The translations under genes and the position numbers were made by a program. 64,000 nucleotides of DNA from Methylobacterium hispanicum (GTDB lineage: Bacteria; Pseudomonadota; Alphaproteobacteria; Rhizobiales; Beijerinckiaceae): positions 1-64,000 of the forward strand of contig NZ_BPQO01000006.1 in the NCBI RefSeq assembly GCF_022179285.1. Direction: 5' to 3'. This document shows, one piece after another, positions 57,225-64,000 of this stretch. Numbering within the stretch: the stretch's first letter is position 1; each line of letters opens with the position of its first letter. Under the pieces are notes generated by a model, which saw only the letters and a program-made list of their open reading frames with translations, was not told the DNA's origin and ran no database searches.

Positions 57225-57974
57225 GTGAGCGTTCGGCCGGCCACGTTCCCTCGGTGGATCCGCAGCCTCGGGGCCTGGGTCGCTGAGCTGGGCGCGCTGA
57301 TGGGGCCCGTGCCGGCCGCGACGGCCGGCGAATGGGACACGGTTCTGTTCGGCACCCTGGACGCGGGCGCCGCGACCTTTCTGAGTGCCGGGGCGAAGGT
57401 CGCGCCGGGCGGCGCTGCGGAGGATGGGTTCGTCCTGCTGGCGAGCGTCGGCGCGGGTCACAGGCGCGAGCGCGGCATGTGCGCCTGCGCACGCCTGCCG
57501 GTGATGGCGAGCCTCTCGCGCACGACCGCGCTCGGTGCCGTGGTCGCCGGGTACCAGTGGTTCCACGAGTGGGGCGTGGTCGCGCTCTTCGCCGGGCCGG
57601 AGGGTTCGGTCGAGATGCTGAGCGGATCCGCCGGCAGCCTGCCGCTACCGGCGCGCTGGGGCCTGCGCCTGCACGGCGAGGTCTGGGCACGGCCGACGCC
57701 CGAGACCCTGCTGCAGGCCACCGCGATCCTCGGATCGTCGCGCGAGGATGCCTGGGGACGCCTCGCCTGGGGCTACCGCCTCTGGGGCGCCTATCTGGGG
57801 CCGGAGGCGAGCCTCTACGCGGACCGGACCGCGTACCGGAAGTGGAACCTCGGCCTGCACGCCACGGATTTCGCGCTCGGCGGCTTCAGCCTCCGGGCCT
57901 CCGCGGGCGTGCAGTTCGAGACGGCACGCCGGCCTGGCCCCTACCTGGCGCTCGCCGTCTGGACGCCGCTGTAG
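57225..57974 (+). CDS. bcsS: BcsS-type cellulose biosynthesis protein
   Basis: 249 residues from GTG 57225 with GAGGAG 8 bp upstream (an earlier GTG at 57216 would overlap that site). An N-terminal signal-like region ends near VPAATAG; the rest is beta-barrel-like with regular aromatic strands (EWDTVLFGTLDAGAATFLSA, KWNLGLHATDFALGGFSLRA, GPYLALAVWTPL). BcsS proteins accompany cellulose synthase in alphaproteobacteria. Host gene; the rest of a bcs operon is not in view. Confidence 0.7.
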   Translation: MSVRPATFPRWIRSLGAWVAELGALMGPVPAATAGEWDTVLFGTLDAGAATFLSAGAKVAPGGAAEDGFVLLASVGAGHRRERGMCACARLPVMASLSRTTALGAVVAGYQWFHEWGVVALFAGPEGSVEMLSGSAGSLPLPARWGLRLHGEVWARPTPETLLQATAILGSSREDAWGRLAWGYRLWGAYLGPEASLYADRTAYRKWNLGLHATDFALGGFSLRASAGVQFETARRPGPYLALAVWTPL

Positions 57975-58033
57975 GGGTGCCGGGAAAAGCGCTTGGGAAA
58001 GGCGCACCGTGGAGCGGCCGTCGGTGGGCGGTC

Positions 58034-58780
58034 TCAGCCCTTGGTGCGCAGCGTCGAGCGGCCGCCGTCGGCCCCGATGACCTGTCCGGTGATCCAGGCG
58101 GCCTCGTCGGAGACCAGGAAGGCGGCGAGGCGCCCGACATCGTCCGGCTCGCCGAGCCGCTGCAGGGCGTGCATGCCGGCGATGCCCTGCGCCAGGGTCG
58201 CGTTGGCCGTGATGGCGGCGGCCAGCGGCGTGCGGGTCAGGGACGGCGCCACGACGTTGACGCGGACCTGCGGAGCGAGTTCGGCCGCGAGCGAGAGGGC
58301 GAGGCCCTCCACCGCGCCCTTGGCCATCGCCACGCTGGCATGGGCGGTGAAGCCCTGCCGCGCCGCGACCGTCGAGAACAGCACGACGCCGGCCCCCGCC
58401 TCGCCCGCGCCGGCCCGGAGGGCGTCGGCCGCCGCCTGCACCGCCGAGAAGGCGCCCAGCGCGTTGAGCCGGAAGTCGGCCTCCGCGTCGGCCCGCGTCA
58501 GCCGCGCGAGCGGGCGCAGGTTGATCGTGCCGACCGCGTAGACGAGGCCGGCCAGGCCCGCGCCCGCCGCCTCCGTCGCCCGCGCGAAGAAGTCCGGGTC
58601 GGCGACATCGCCCGCGCTCGTCGTGGTCTCGCCGAGTTCCGCGGCCGCGGCCTCGAGCCGGCCGGCGTCGCGGGCGGCGAGGTGGAGGGCGTAGCCGCGC
58701 CCGCGCAGCGCCCTCGCCGTGGCATCACCGATCCCGCCGGTTCCGCCGTAGATCAGAACCCGTCCCCGCGCCCCGCTCAT
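58034..58780 (-). CDS. SDR-family protein lacking the usual catalytic tyrosine
   Basis: 248 residues from ATG 58780. Rossmann motif VLIYGGTGGIGDATARALR, then YAVGTINLRPL (NAG-like position), VVLFSTVAARQG (catalytic Ser region), HASVAMAKGAVEGLAL: the Tyr of YxxxK is replaced by Val, only the Lys remains, and the usual C-terminal GADGGRS. Other SDR features are intact, so binding of NAD(P) is likely but dehydrogenase activity is doubtful. A possible regulator or scaffold. Host gene. Confidence 0.7.
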   Translation of the reverse strand: MSGARGRVLIYGGTGGIGDATARALRGRGYALHLAARDAGRLEAAAAELGETTTSAGDVADPDFFARATEAAGAGLAGLVYAVGTINLRPLARLTRADAEADFRLNALGAFSAVQAAADALRAGAGEAGAGVVLFSTVAARQGFTAHASVAMAKGAVEGLALSLAAELAPQVRVNVVAPSLTRTPLAAAITANATLAQGIAGMHALQRLGEPDDVGRLAAFLVSDEAAWITGQVIGADGGRSTLRTKG

Positions 58781-58910
58781 CGATCGCCCCTTGCCTCCGC
58801 GCCGAACCGGCTCAAGGTATGGCGGGCCGCGACGGCTGGGAGGCCGCGCGGTCGAGCCGGACCCGTTCACGGCGTCGCAGGCCCTCCGGGGAGACCAGGA
58901 CGTTGAGACC

Positions 58911-59777
58911 ATGAAGTTCGCCTTCGCGGGCATCGATTTCCTCGGCGGCGTGTTCGAGGCCCTGGTGGGTGCCGGCTGGACCCCAATCAAGCTGTTCAGC
59001 CGCCCCTGCGACGGGATCTACGATCACAACGAGGTCGTGCTGGCGCGCGCGCGCGAGGCCCGCGTGCCGATCCAGCTCTCGCGCCTGCGGGTGCAGGACC
59101 TCGAGGCGCTGCGGGCGGCGCACGGGCGGGACTGGGCGCTGGTGGTGGCGGGCTATCCCTGGCTGATCACGGGCTGGCGCCCCTTCGCGGCCTACGGCCT
59201 CAACCTCCATCCCTCGCCCCTGCCGACGGGCCGCGGTCCCTACCCGCTGTTCCGGGCGGTGGAGCAGGGCTACGAGACCTGGGGCGTCACCGCGCACGTG
59301 CTCGCCGAGGAGGGCTTCGACACCGGCGACATCCTGGCCCAGGAGCTGTTCGGCCTGGGGCCGCAGGAGAGCCACGAGAGCCTGCTGGCCAAGTGCCAGA
59401 TGGCGGCCCGGCGCCTCGCCGCCGGCCCGCTCGCCCGGGAGTTGCCGCAGCGCTGGCGCCGGCCCGAGCCCCAGGGCGACGGCTCGTACTGGCCGCGGGC
59501 GAGCGATGCCGACCGGACGCTCGATTTCCGGGCCGGAGTCGATGCGGTGCTCAGGCGCGTCAGGGCCTTCGGGGCGATCGAGACGATCGCGCGGGTCGAG
59601 GACGCCCGCATCTTCGTGTCTGAGGCCGGCGGCTGGCACGCGGCGCACGACTACGCGCCCGGCACCGTGGTGCACCGATACCGCCGACACCTCGTGATCG
59701 CGGCCCGCGACGGCTTCGTCCAGCTCACGCGCTGGTCGCCCGTCGGCCTCGCCGAGGCAGCGCGGATCGGGCGCTGA
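58911..59777 (+). CDS. Formyltransferase family protein
   Basis: 288 residues from ATG 58911. [20 protein letters not shown], then [13 protein letters not shown], the motif [20 protein letters not shown] (Asn/His of the active site) and [16 protein letters not shown] (Asp) fit the formyl_trans_N fold. The C-terminal domain ([20 protein letters not shown]) resembles Fmt_C. Closest in layout to methionyl-tRNA or sugar formyltransferases; the substrate is unclear. Host gene. Confidence 0.7.
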   Translation: MKFAFAGIDFLGGVFEALVGAGWTPIKLFSRPCDGIYDHNEVVLARAREARVPIQLSRLRVQDLEALRAAHGRDWALVVAGYPWLITGWRPFAAYGLNLHPSPLPTGRGPYPLFRAVEQGYETWGVTAHVLAEEGFDTGDILAQELFGLGPQESHESLLAKCQMAARRLAAGPLARELPQRWRRPEPQGDGSYWPRASDADRTLDFRAGVDAVLRRVRAFGAIETIARVEDARIFVSEAGGWHAAHDYAPGTVVHRYRRHLVIAARDGFVQLTRWSPVGLAEAARIGR

Positions 59778-59784
59778 GGCCGCG

Positions 59785-59985
59785 ATGCCGCGGATGCGCC
59801 GCAAGGGCGACCTGCCGGAAAAGGTCTGCGCGCAGTGCGGACGGCCCTTCGCGTGGCGCAAGAAATGGGAGCGCGTGTGGGACGCGGTGCGCTACTGCTC
59901 CGACCGATGCCGAGCGGAGGCGCGCCGCGCGCGGGGCTCCGAGCCGGGCCAGGCCGATCCTGAGACGGATCCCGGTGCTCAGTGA
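59785..59985 (+). CDS. DUF2256 zinc-binding protein
   Basis: 66 residues. [20 protein letters not shown] and [16 protein letters not shown] match the DUF2256 pattern of C-x2-C ... C-x3-C with the conserved FAWRKKW. Four cysteines (15, 18, 38, 42) would bind zinc. Starts 7 bp after the formyltransferase gene and is probably cotranscribed. Confidence 0.75.
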   Translation: MPRMRRKGDLPEKVCAQCGRPFAWRKKWERVWDAVRYCSDRCRAEARRARGSEPGQADPETDPGAQ

Positions 59986-60126
59986 TCCGGGCGGACGACT
60001 CCGCCCCGCGGATCCTGAGGCCGGAGCGGGCTTGGAAGCCGCGTCGATACGCGTCGATACGCATCGGTCCTAATCCGGAAGCTCTGTTCCGCGCGTTCTA
60101 TCTCTGGTTGTATACTTGCCGCCGCC

Positions 60127-60381
60127 ATGGGCTTGATCGGCACCGTGGTGCGAGGCCGGATGATGACGGACGAGCTGTGGCGACGGGCGAGGGCGGCCTT
60201 CCGGGAGAGCCGCCGCCTGGTGCGCGAGGCGGAGCACCTGCGCCGCAGCGGCGAGGACCTGCGCCACGACCTCGCCGGCACGCTGGAGGACATGCGCGAC
60301 TTCAACGTCCGGGCGAGCGCCTGGCTTCGGGTGGGGGCGGTGCGGCCGCACGCGCCGCGGCCCGCCCGGCGGCGCGTCTGA
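60127..60381 (+). CDS. Hypothetical helical protein
   Basis: 84 residues: MGLIGTVVRGRMMTDELWRR, then a long amphipathic helix (RESRRLVREAEHLRRSGEDL RHDLAGTLEDM) and a Pro/Arg-rich end. It has an AT-rich upstream segment (TTGTATACTT) like a promoter. An alternative start is ATG-ATG at codon 12. Unrecognised. Confidence 0.5.
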   Translation: MGLIGTVVRGRMMTDELWRRARAAFRESRRLVREAEHLRRSGEDLRHDLAGTLEDMRDFNVRASAWLRVGAVRPHAPRPARRRV

Positions 60382-60404
60382 GCCGCGGCGCCGGCCGCCC
60401 CGGG

Positions 60405-61016
60405 TCACAGGGCCGCCAGCGCCTCCGGCGTGTCGATGTCGAGGCCGCTGCCGGCCTCGCCCGCGATCTCCACGACGTCCGGCCGCCCCGCCAGGAGGGG
60501 GCCGGCTCCGCGGTCGCCCGCGAGCCCGTCGAGTTCCGGCGCCAGGCGGCGGTGGTTCAGCAGGACCGGATTGCCGCGCCGTCCCTGCCAGACCGGCACG
60601 ATCGCGGCGGCGCGCCCGTCGAAGGCCTCGGCGAGGCGGCGCAGGAGGGCGGGCGCCACGCGGGGCATGTCGCCGAGCATCACCACGGCACCCGGGCACG
60701 CCTCCGGCAGGGCCGCGAGCCCGGCCCGGAGCGAGGTGGAGAGCCCGTCCGCGTAGGCCGGGTTCTCGACGAAGCGGATGTCGAGCCCGCTCAGCGCCGC
60801 CCGCACGGCGGGCGCGTGCGCGCCGAGCACCGCGACCACCGGGCCGAGGCCCCAGGCGCAGGCGGCCTCGCAGGCGGCCTCGGCCGCGTGCCGCACGAGG
60901 GGGCGGCCGCCGAGCGCGGCCAGGAGCTTCGGCTCGGGGCCGAAGCGGGTGCCGCGCCCGGCCGCCAGCAGCACGATGCCGATTCCGGGGGGGAATGCGG
61001 GGCCGGGCTCAGGCAT
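60405..61016 (-). CDS. MobA-like nucleotidyltransferase (molybdenum cofactor cytidylyl-/guanylyltransferase)
   Basis: 203 residues. GIVLLAAGRGTRFGPEPKLL is the signature LAAGxGxRFG-x-K of MobA/MocA nucleotidyltransferases; VVMLGDMPRVAPALL contains the GDMP motif and QGRRGNPVLL the RGNPV loop. It transfers CMP or GMP to molybdopterin. Overlaps the upstream molybdopterin-binding gene by 8 bp. Part of the operon 60405-63058. Confidence 0.8.
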   Translation of the reverse strand: MPEPGPAFPPGIGIVLLAAGRGTRFGPEPKLLAALGGRPLVRHAAEAACEAACAWGLGPVVAVLGAHAPAVRAALSGLDIRFVENPAYADGLSTSLRAGLAALPEACPGAVVMLGDMPRVAPALLRRLAEAFDGRAAAIVPVWQGRRGNPVLLNHRRLAPELDGLAGDRGAGPLLAGRPDVVEIAGEAGSGLDIDTPEALAAL

Positions 61017-62043
61017 CCGCCTCGTCCGGCTCGCCCCCGTCCCGCGGCTGGGGCCGGGAGACGATCTCCATGAGCAGTCCCCCGACGCCGAGCGCGACGA
61101 TGTCGGCCCGGGTGACGGCGAGGCCCGCGAGCAGGCGGTGCAGCACCCAGTCGAACCCGTTCTCCTTCGGCGAGCGGGCGCAGCCCGGCGCGCCGATCAC
61201 CGGCATGGCGCCGAGGCTCCCGACCAGGAGGAGGTTGCCGGGATCGACCGGCATGCCGAGATGCTCGACCCGGCCGCCCGCGCGCTCGATCCCGGCCGGG
61301 ATCACGTCCTGCCGGTCGGCGATCGCGGAGGCGCCGAAGACCACCGCGAGTTCGGCGCCCGCGCGGGAGAGGCCGCCGAGCGCGTCGGCGAGCGATGCGG
61401 GATCGTGCGGAACCCGCTCGTCTGCGACGATCCGGGCCCCGGTCGGCGCGAGGCGCTCCGCCAGCACGCGCAGCGTGCGGTCGATCGTACCTTCCTTCAG
61501 CCCGGGCAGGCGCGTCGAGACGACGCCGACCCGACCGAGCCGGTAGGGGGCGACCCGCAGCGCCCGCGCCGGCACGGCGGCGCAGGCGCGCTCCAGGACG
61601 TCGCCCGCGACCGCGTACGGGATGACCTTGACGGTCGCCACCATCTCGCCCGCGACGACGGGCCGGAAGGGCTGCAGCGTCGCGGCGGTCACCGCCTCGT
61701 CCACGGCGTTGACGGCGTCGATCGCGGCGCGCTCGACGAGGAGCACGCCGGCCCGCTCGGCGAAGAGGTTGCAGCGGCCGGTGAAGGGCTCGGCGACGCG
61801 CAGCGACCCGTCGCCCGGCCGATCGGCCAAGCGCTCGGCGAGCCGCCGGGCCGCGGCGTCCTCGCCGACGTCGCCGGGGTCAAGGCGCACGGCCACGAGG
61901 TCGTCGAGGCCCGCCGCCGCCATCTGCCGGGCCATCTCGGGCGTGACGACGTGCCCCTTGCGCAGGGTCGCGCCCCCCGCCCGCACGGTGTGGGCGGTGA
62001 CGAGCCCCGCTGCCTCCGAGACGGGGACGCGCCCGAACCTCAT
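61009..62043 (-). CDS. Molybdopterin-binding protein
   Basis: 344 residues. MRFGRVPVSEAAGLVTAHTV and GATLRKGHVVTPEMARQMAA form a MoeA-like N-terminal domain; the C-terminal half (GRVGVVSTRLPG, AGAELAVVFGASAIADRQDV, GGRVEHLGMPVDPGNLLLVG) is a MoCF-like molybdopterin-binding fold. Encoded between XdhC-like and MobA-like genes with overlaps on both sides, so it serves molybdenum hydroxylase maturation. Confidence 0.75.
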   Translation of the reverse strand: MRFGRVPVSEAAGLVTAHTVRAGGATLRKGHVVTPEMARQMAAAGLDDLVAVRLDPGDVGEDAAARRLAERLADRPGDGSLRVAEPFTGRCNLFAERAGVLLVERAAIDAVNAVDEAVTAATLQPFRPVVAGEMVATVKVIPYAVAGDVLERACAAVPARALRVAPYRLGRVGVVSTRLPGLKEGTIDRTLRVLAERLAPTGARIVADERVPHDPASLADALGGLSRAGAELAVVFGASAIADRQDVIPAGIERAGGRVEHLGMPVDPGNLLLVGSLGAMPVIGAPGCARSPKENGFDWVLHRLLAGLAVTRADIVALGVGGLLMEIVSRPQPRDGGEPDEADA

Positions 62044-62735
62044 GGGGCGGTCTCCGGGCGGCGCAGGGCCTGGACGACCTGCGCCAGCACCGCGACCGCG
62101 ATCTCCGGCGGGCTCACGGCGCCGATATCGAGCCCGATCGGGGCGCGGATGCGGGCGGTCTCGGCCTCGCCGAGGCCGGCCTCACCGAGGCGCGCGAGCC
62201 GGGCCGCGTGGGTCTTCCGGGAGCCCAGCGCGCCCACGTAGAAGCAGCCGGCCCGGAGCGCCGCCGCCAGCGCCGGGTCATCGATCTTCGGGTCGTGGGT
62301 GAGCGCGGCCAGGGCGCAGTAGCGGTCGAGGGCCGGTACGGCGCCGCCGAGCGCGGCGTCGGGCCATGCCGGTACGAGTTCCACGCCGGGGAAGCGCTCC
62401 GGACTGGCGAAGGCGGTGCGCGGATCGATCACGGTGACGGCGAGGCCGAGGGCGGCGGCCATCGGGGCGAGCGCCTGGCTGATATGGACCGCGCCCACCA
62501 CGACGAGGCGCACCGGCGGGACCTGCACGGTGAGGAAGAGCTGCCGGCCGTCCCGCTCGACGAGGCCGCTGCGGCCGGCGGCGAGGGCCCGGCGCAGCTC
62601 CGGCGCCAGCCGATCCCCATCGATCGCCCCGGCCGTGACGAGGCGCTGCGCCCCGTCCGCGATGTCGGTCACGAGGATCGCGGCCCTGCGCGCCGCGCGC
62701 TCGGCATTGAGGGCGTCCAGCGTCTCGGCGCGCAT
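62040..62735 (-). CDS. XdhC-like protein, C-terminal (Rossmann) half
   Basis: 231 residues from ATG 62735 (overlaps the previous stop). RLVVVGAVHISQALAPMAAA is the Rossmann entry of the XdhC C-terminal domain, with DPRTAFASPERFPG, ALTHDPKIDDPALAAALRAG, FYVGALGSRKTHAARLARLG. XdhC-type chaperones load and sulfurate the molybdenum cofactor of xanthine dehydrogenase-type enzymes. The N-terminal XdhC/CoxI half is a separate gene (62735-63058). Confidence 0.8.
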   Translation of the reverse strand: MRAETLDALNAERAARRAAILVTDIADGAQRLVTAGAIDGDRLAPELRRALAAGRSGLVERDGRQLFLTVQVPPVRLVVVGAVHISQALAPMAAALGLAVTVIDPRTAFASPERFPGVELVPAWPDAALGGAVPALDRYCALAALTHDPKIDDPALAAALRAGCFYVGALGSRKTHAARLARLGEAGLGEAETARIRAPIGLDIGAVSPPEIAVAVLAQVVQALRRPETAP

Positions 62736-63058
62736 CAGTCCACCCGCTCGACGAGGACGCGGATGCGGCCGCCGCAGGAGAGGCCGACCTGCCAGGCGGT
62801 CTCGTCGGCCACGCCGAATTCGAGCACGCGCGGGCGCCCGTCCGTGATCACGTCGAGCGCGTCGGTGATCACCGCGCCCTCGACGCAACCGCCCGAGACG
62901 GAGCCCAGGAAGTTGCCGTCCTCATCGATGACGAGGTGGCTTCCCACGGGGCGCGGGGCCGAGCCCCAGGTCTCGATCACGGTCGCGAGCGCCACGCCGC
63001 GGCCGTCGCGCCGCCACGAGGCGGCGGCGGTCAGGATATCGGTATCGGAGGAGAGCAT
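62735..63058 (-). CDS. XdhC/CoxI N-terminal domain protein
   Basis: 107 residues from ATG 63058. ALATVIETWGSAPRPVGSHL and GNFLGSVSGGCVEGAVITDA are the invariant XdhC/CoxI N-terminal motifs (SAPR-x-G and SGGCVEG), and VGLSCGGRIRVLVE the CGG motif. With the next gene it makes a split XdhC. First gene of the molybdenum maturation operon. Confidence 0.85.
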   Translation of the reverse strand: MLSSDTDILTAAASWRRDGRGVALATVIETWGSAPRPVGSHLVIDEDGNFLGSVSGGCVEGAVITDALDVITDGRPRVLEFGVADETAWQVGLSCGGRIRVLVERVD

Positions 63059-63196
63059 CGCCTTGCCTTCAAGACCGGCGCTTGCCCGCTCGGGGCCCGG
63101 CCTTCCCCCACGAGGTATGTCGGGCCGGTTCCGGCGCAAGATCGCCCCGCGCGACGGTGCCCGCGCCCGAGGCCGCGCACCGGGGCGTGCTGCCCG

Positions 63197-64000
63197 CTAC
63201 GCGCCGACCACCCGCAGGGCCGCCCGCCCGCGCGCGGCCGGGGAAGCGGCCTCGGGCTCCGGCACCGTCGCGCGGCAGGTCCGGTTCCGCCCGGCCTCCT
63301 TCGCGGCGTAGAGGGCGCCGTCCGCGAGGCGGAAGAGGTCGTCGGCGGCCGTCTCCGCCGCGGCGCAGGCCAGGCCGATGCTGACGCCGACCGTACCCGC
63401 CGCGATCCCGGCCTCCGCGATGGCCAGCTCGGCCACCCGGGCGTGGATCCGCTCGGCGATGCGGGCCGCGCCCGCCATCTCGGTGTCGGGCAGGAGCAGG
63501 GCGAACTCCTCGCCGCCGACGCGCGCCACGAGATCGTCCGGCCGGTGGACGCTCGCCGACAGGCCCTGCGCAAGGCCCTTCAGCACCGCGTCGCCGACAG
63601 CGTGGCCGTAGCGGTCGTTGTAGCGCTTGAAGTGGTCGGCATCGACGATCAGGAGGCAGAGCGGCTGGCCCGTGCGGCGCGCCCGCTCGCAGGCCGCGCC
63701 GAGCGCCGCGTCGAAGCCGCGGCGGTTGGTGAGGCCCGTGAGGACGTCGGTGCGGGAGAGCCGGGCGAGTTCGGCCTCGATGGCGGTGCGGCGGCGCAGT
63801 TCCCGCCCGAACAGCAGGGACAGGCCCGCCGTCAGGCCGCCGAGGGCCAGCAGGATGCCGCCGAGGACCAGGGCCTTCCGGCGCCACTCGGCATCGATCT
63901 CCCGGGTCGCGACGGCGACGTTGAGGACGAGCGGCAGATCCGGGAACTGGACGAAGGTGTAGTGCCGCTCGACGCCGTCGCTCAAGGTGGTGCCGACGAA
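63197..64000 (-). CDS. Diguanylate cyclase (GGDEF), N-terminus outside the window
   Basis: The frame is open through the window's right edge, so the gene is partial; an internal TTG at 63985 is not the true start. The visible part shows the end of an extracytoplasmic sensor (FVQFPDLPLVLNVAVATREI), a membrane helix (VLGGILLALGGLTAGLSLLF) and a GGDEF domain: DVLTGLTNRRGFD, LIVDADHFKRYNDRYGH, ARVGGEEFALLLPDTE (GGEEF active site). It makes cyclic di-GMP, which often regulates cellulose and exopolysaccharide genes like those nearby. Confidence 0.85.
   Translation of the reverse strand, partial: FVGTTLSDGVERHYTFVQFPDLPLVLNVAVATREIDAEWRRKALVLGGILLALGGLTAGLSLLFGRELRRRTAIEAELARLSRTDVLTGLTNRRGFDAALGAACERARRTGQPLCLLIVDADHFKRYNDRYGHAVGDAVLKGLAQGLSASVHRPDDLVARVGGEEFALLLPDTEMAGAARIAERIHARVAELAIAEAGIAAGTVGVSIGLACAAAETAADDLFRLADGALYAAKEAGRNRTCRATVPEPEAASPAARGRAALRVVGA

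Noticed and set aside
59995..60075. Tandem CGTCGATACG repeats near 60045
   Set aside because: Only two and a half short copies; no link to a gene or palindrome, likely chance.

Overview
The window is GC-rich alphaproteobacterial DNA, most likely Methylobacterium/Methylorubrum. The clues are DUF6894 genes, a BcsS-type gene, ExoD, and a split XdhC with molybdenum-cofactor genes. Most of it (about 0.85-55.7 kb) is one temperate prophage inserted at the 3' end of a tRNA-Ser(GGA) gene. Host genes flank it: cyoD and an IS remnant on the left, and exoD, bcsS, an SDR, a formyltransferase, a molybdenum-enzyme maturation operon and a diguanylate cyclase on the right.

The prophage is a mosaic contractile-tailed phage. 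Its head genes are lambda-type: GpA terminase, lambda portal, S49 protease, decoration protein D and major capsid E. Its tail genes follow P2 order: V, gp25/W, J, I, fibre, sheath FI, tube FII, E/E', T, U, X, D. Late genes run leftward from about 35 kb to 4 kb: terminase, head, baseplate, fibres, sheath and tube, tape measure, hub, then lysis (endolysin, holin-like and spanin-like proteins). Two rightward genes interrupt this block: a glycosyltransferase-like gene (16.7 kb) and a two-helix membrane protein (14.2 kb). Both look like morons.

The control region lies at 45-48 kb. A cro-like gene (leftward) and a CI/LexA-type repressor (rightward) are separated by three 13-bp operators spaced exactly 24 bp apart; two more copies lie beyond cI. 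Leftward early genes include a winged-helix initiator containing 22-bp iterons inside its own coding sequence (lambda O/ori-like), an SF2 helicase, a zinc-ribbon/Toprim primase, and a NusG-like protein probably used for antitermination. Rightward early genes start with an AntA/B-type antirepressor followed by a tightly overlapping run of small genes.

The prophage also carries cargo. Two divergent RTX-repeat proteins (36-40.7 kb) sit between the early and late regions. A lower-GC block beside the integrase (51.9-53.8 kb) holds a MerR/DUF433 antitoxin-like gene, a DUF5615 PIN toxin-like gene and a DUF4145 gene. No CRISPR array, rRNA or reverse transcriptase was seen. All functions are inferred from reading the sequence; no database search was run.
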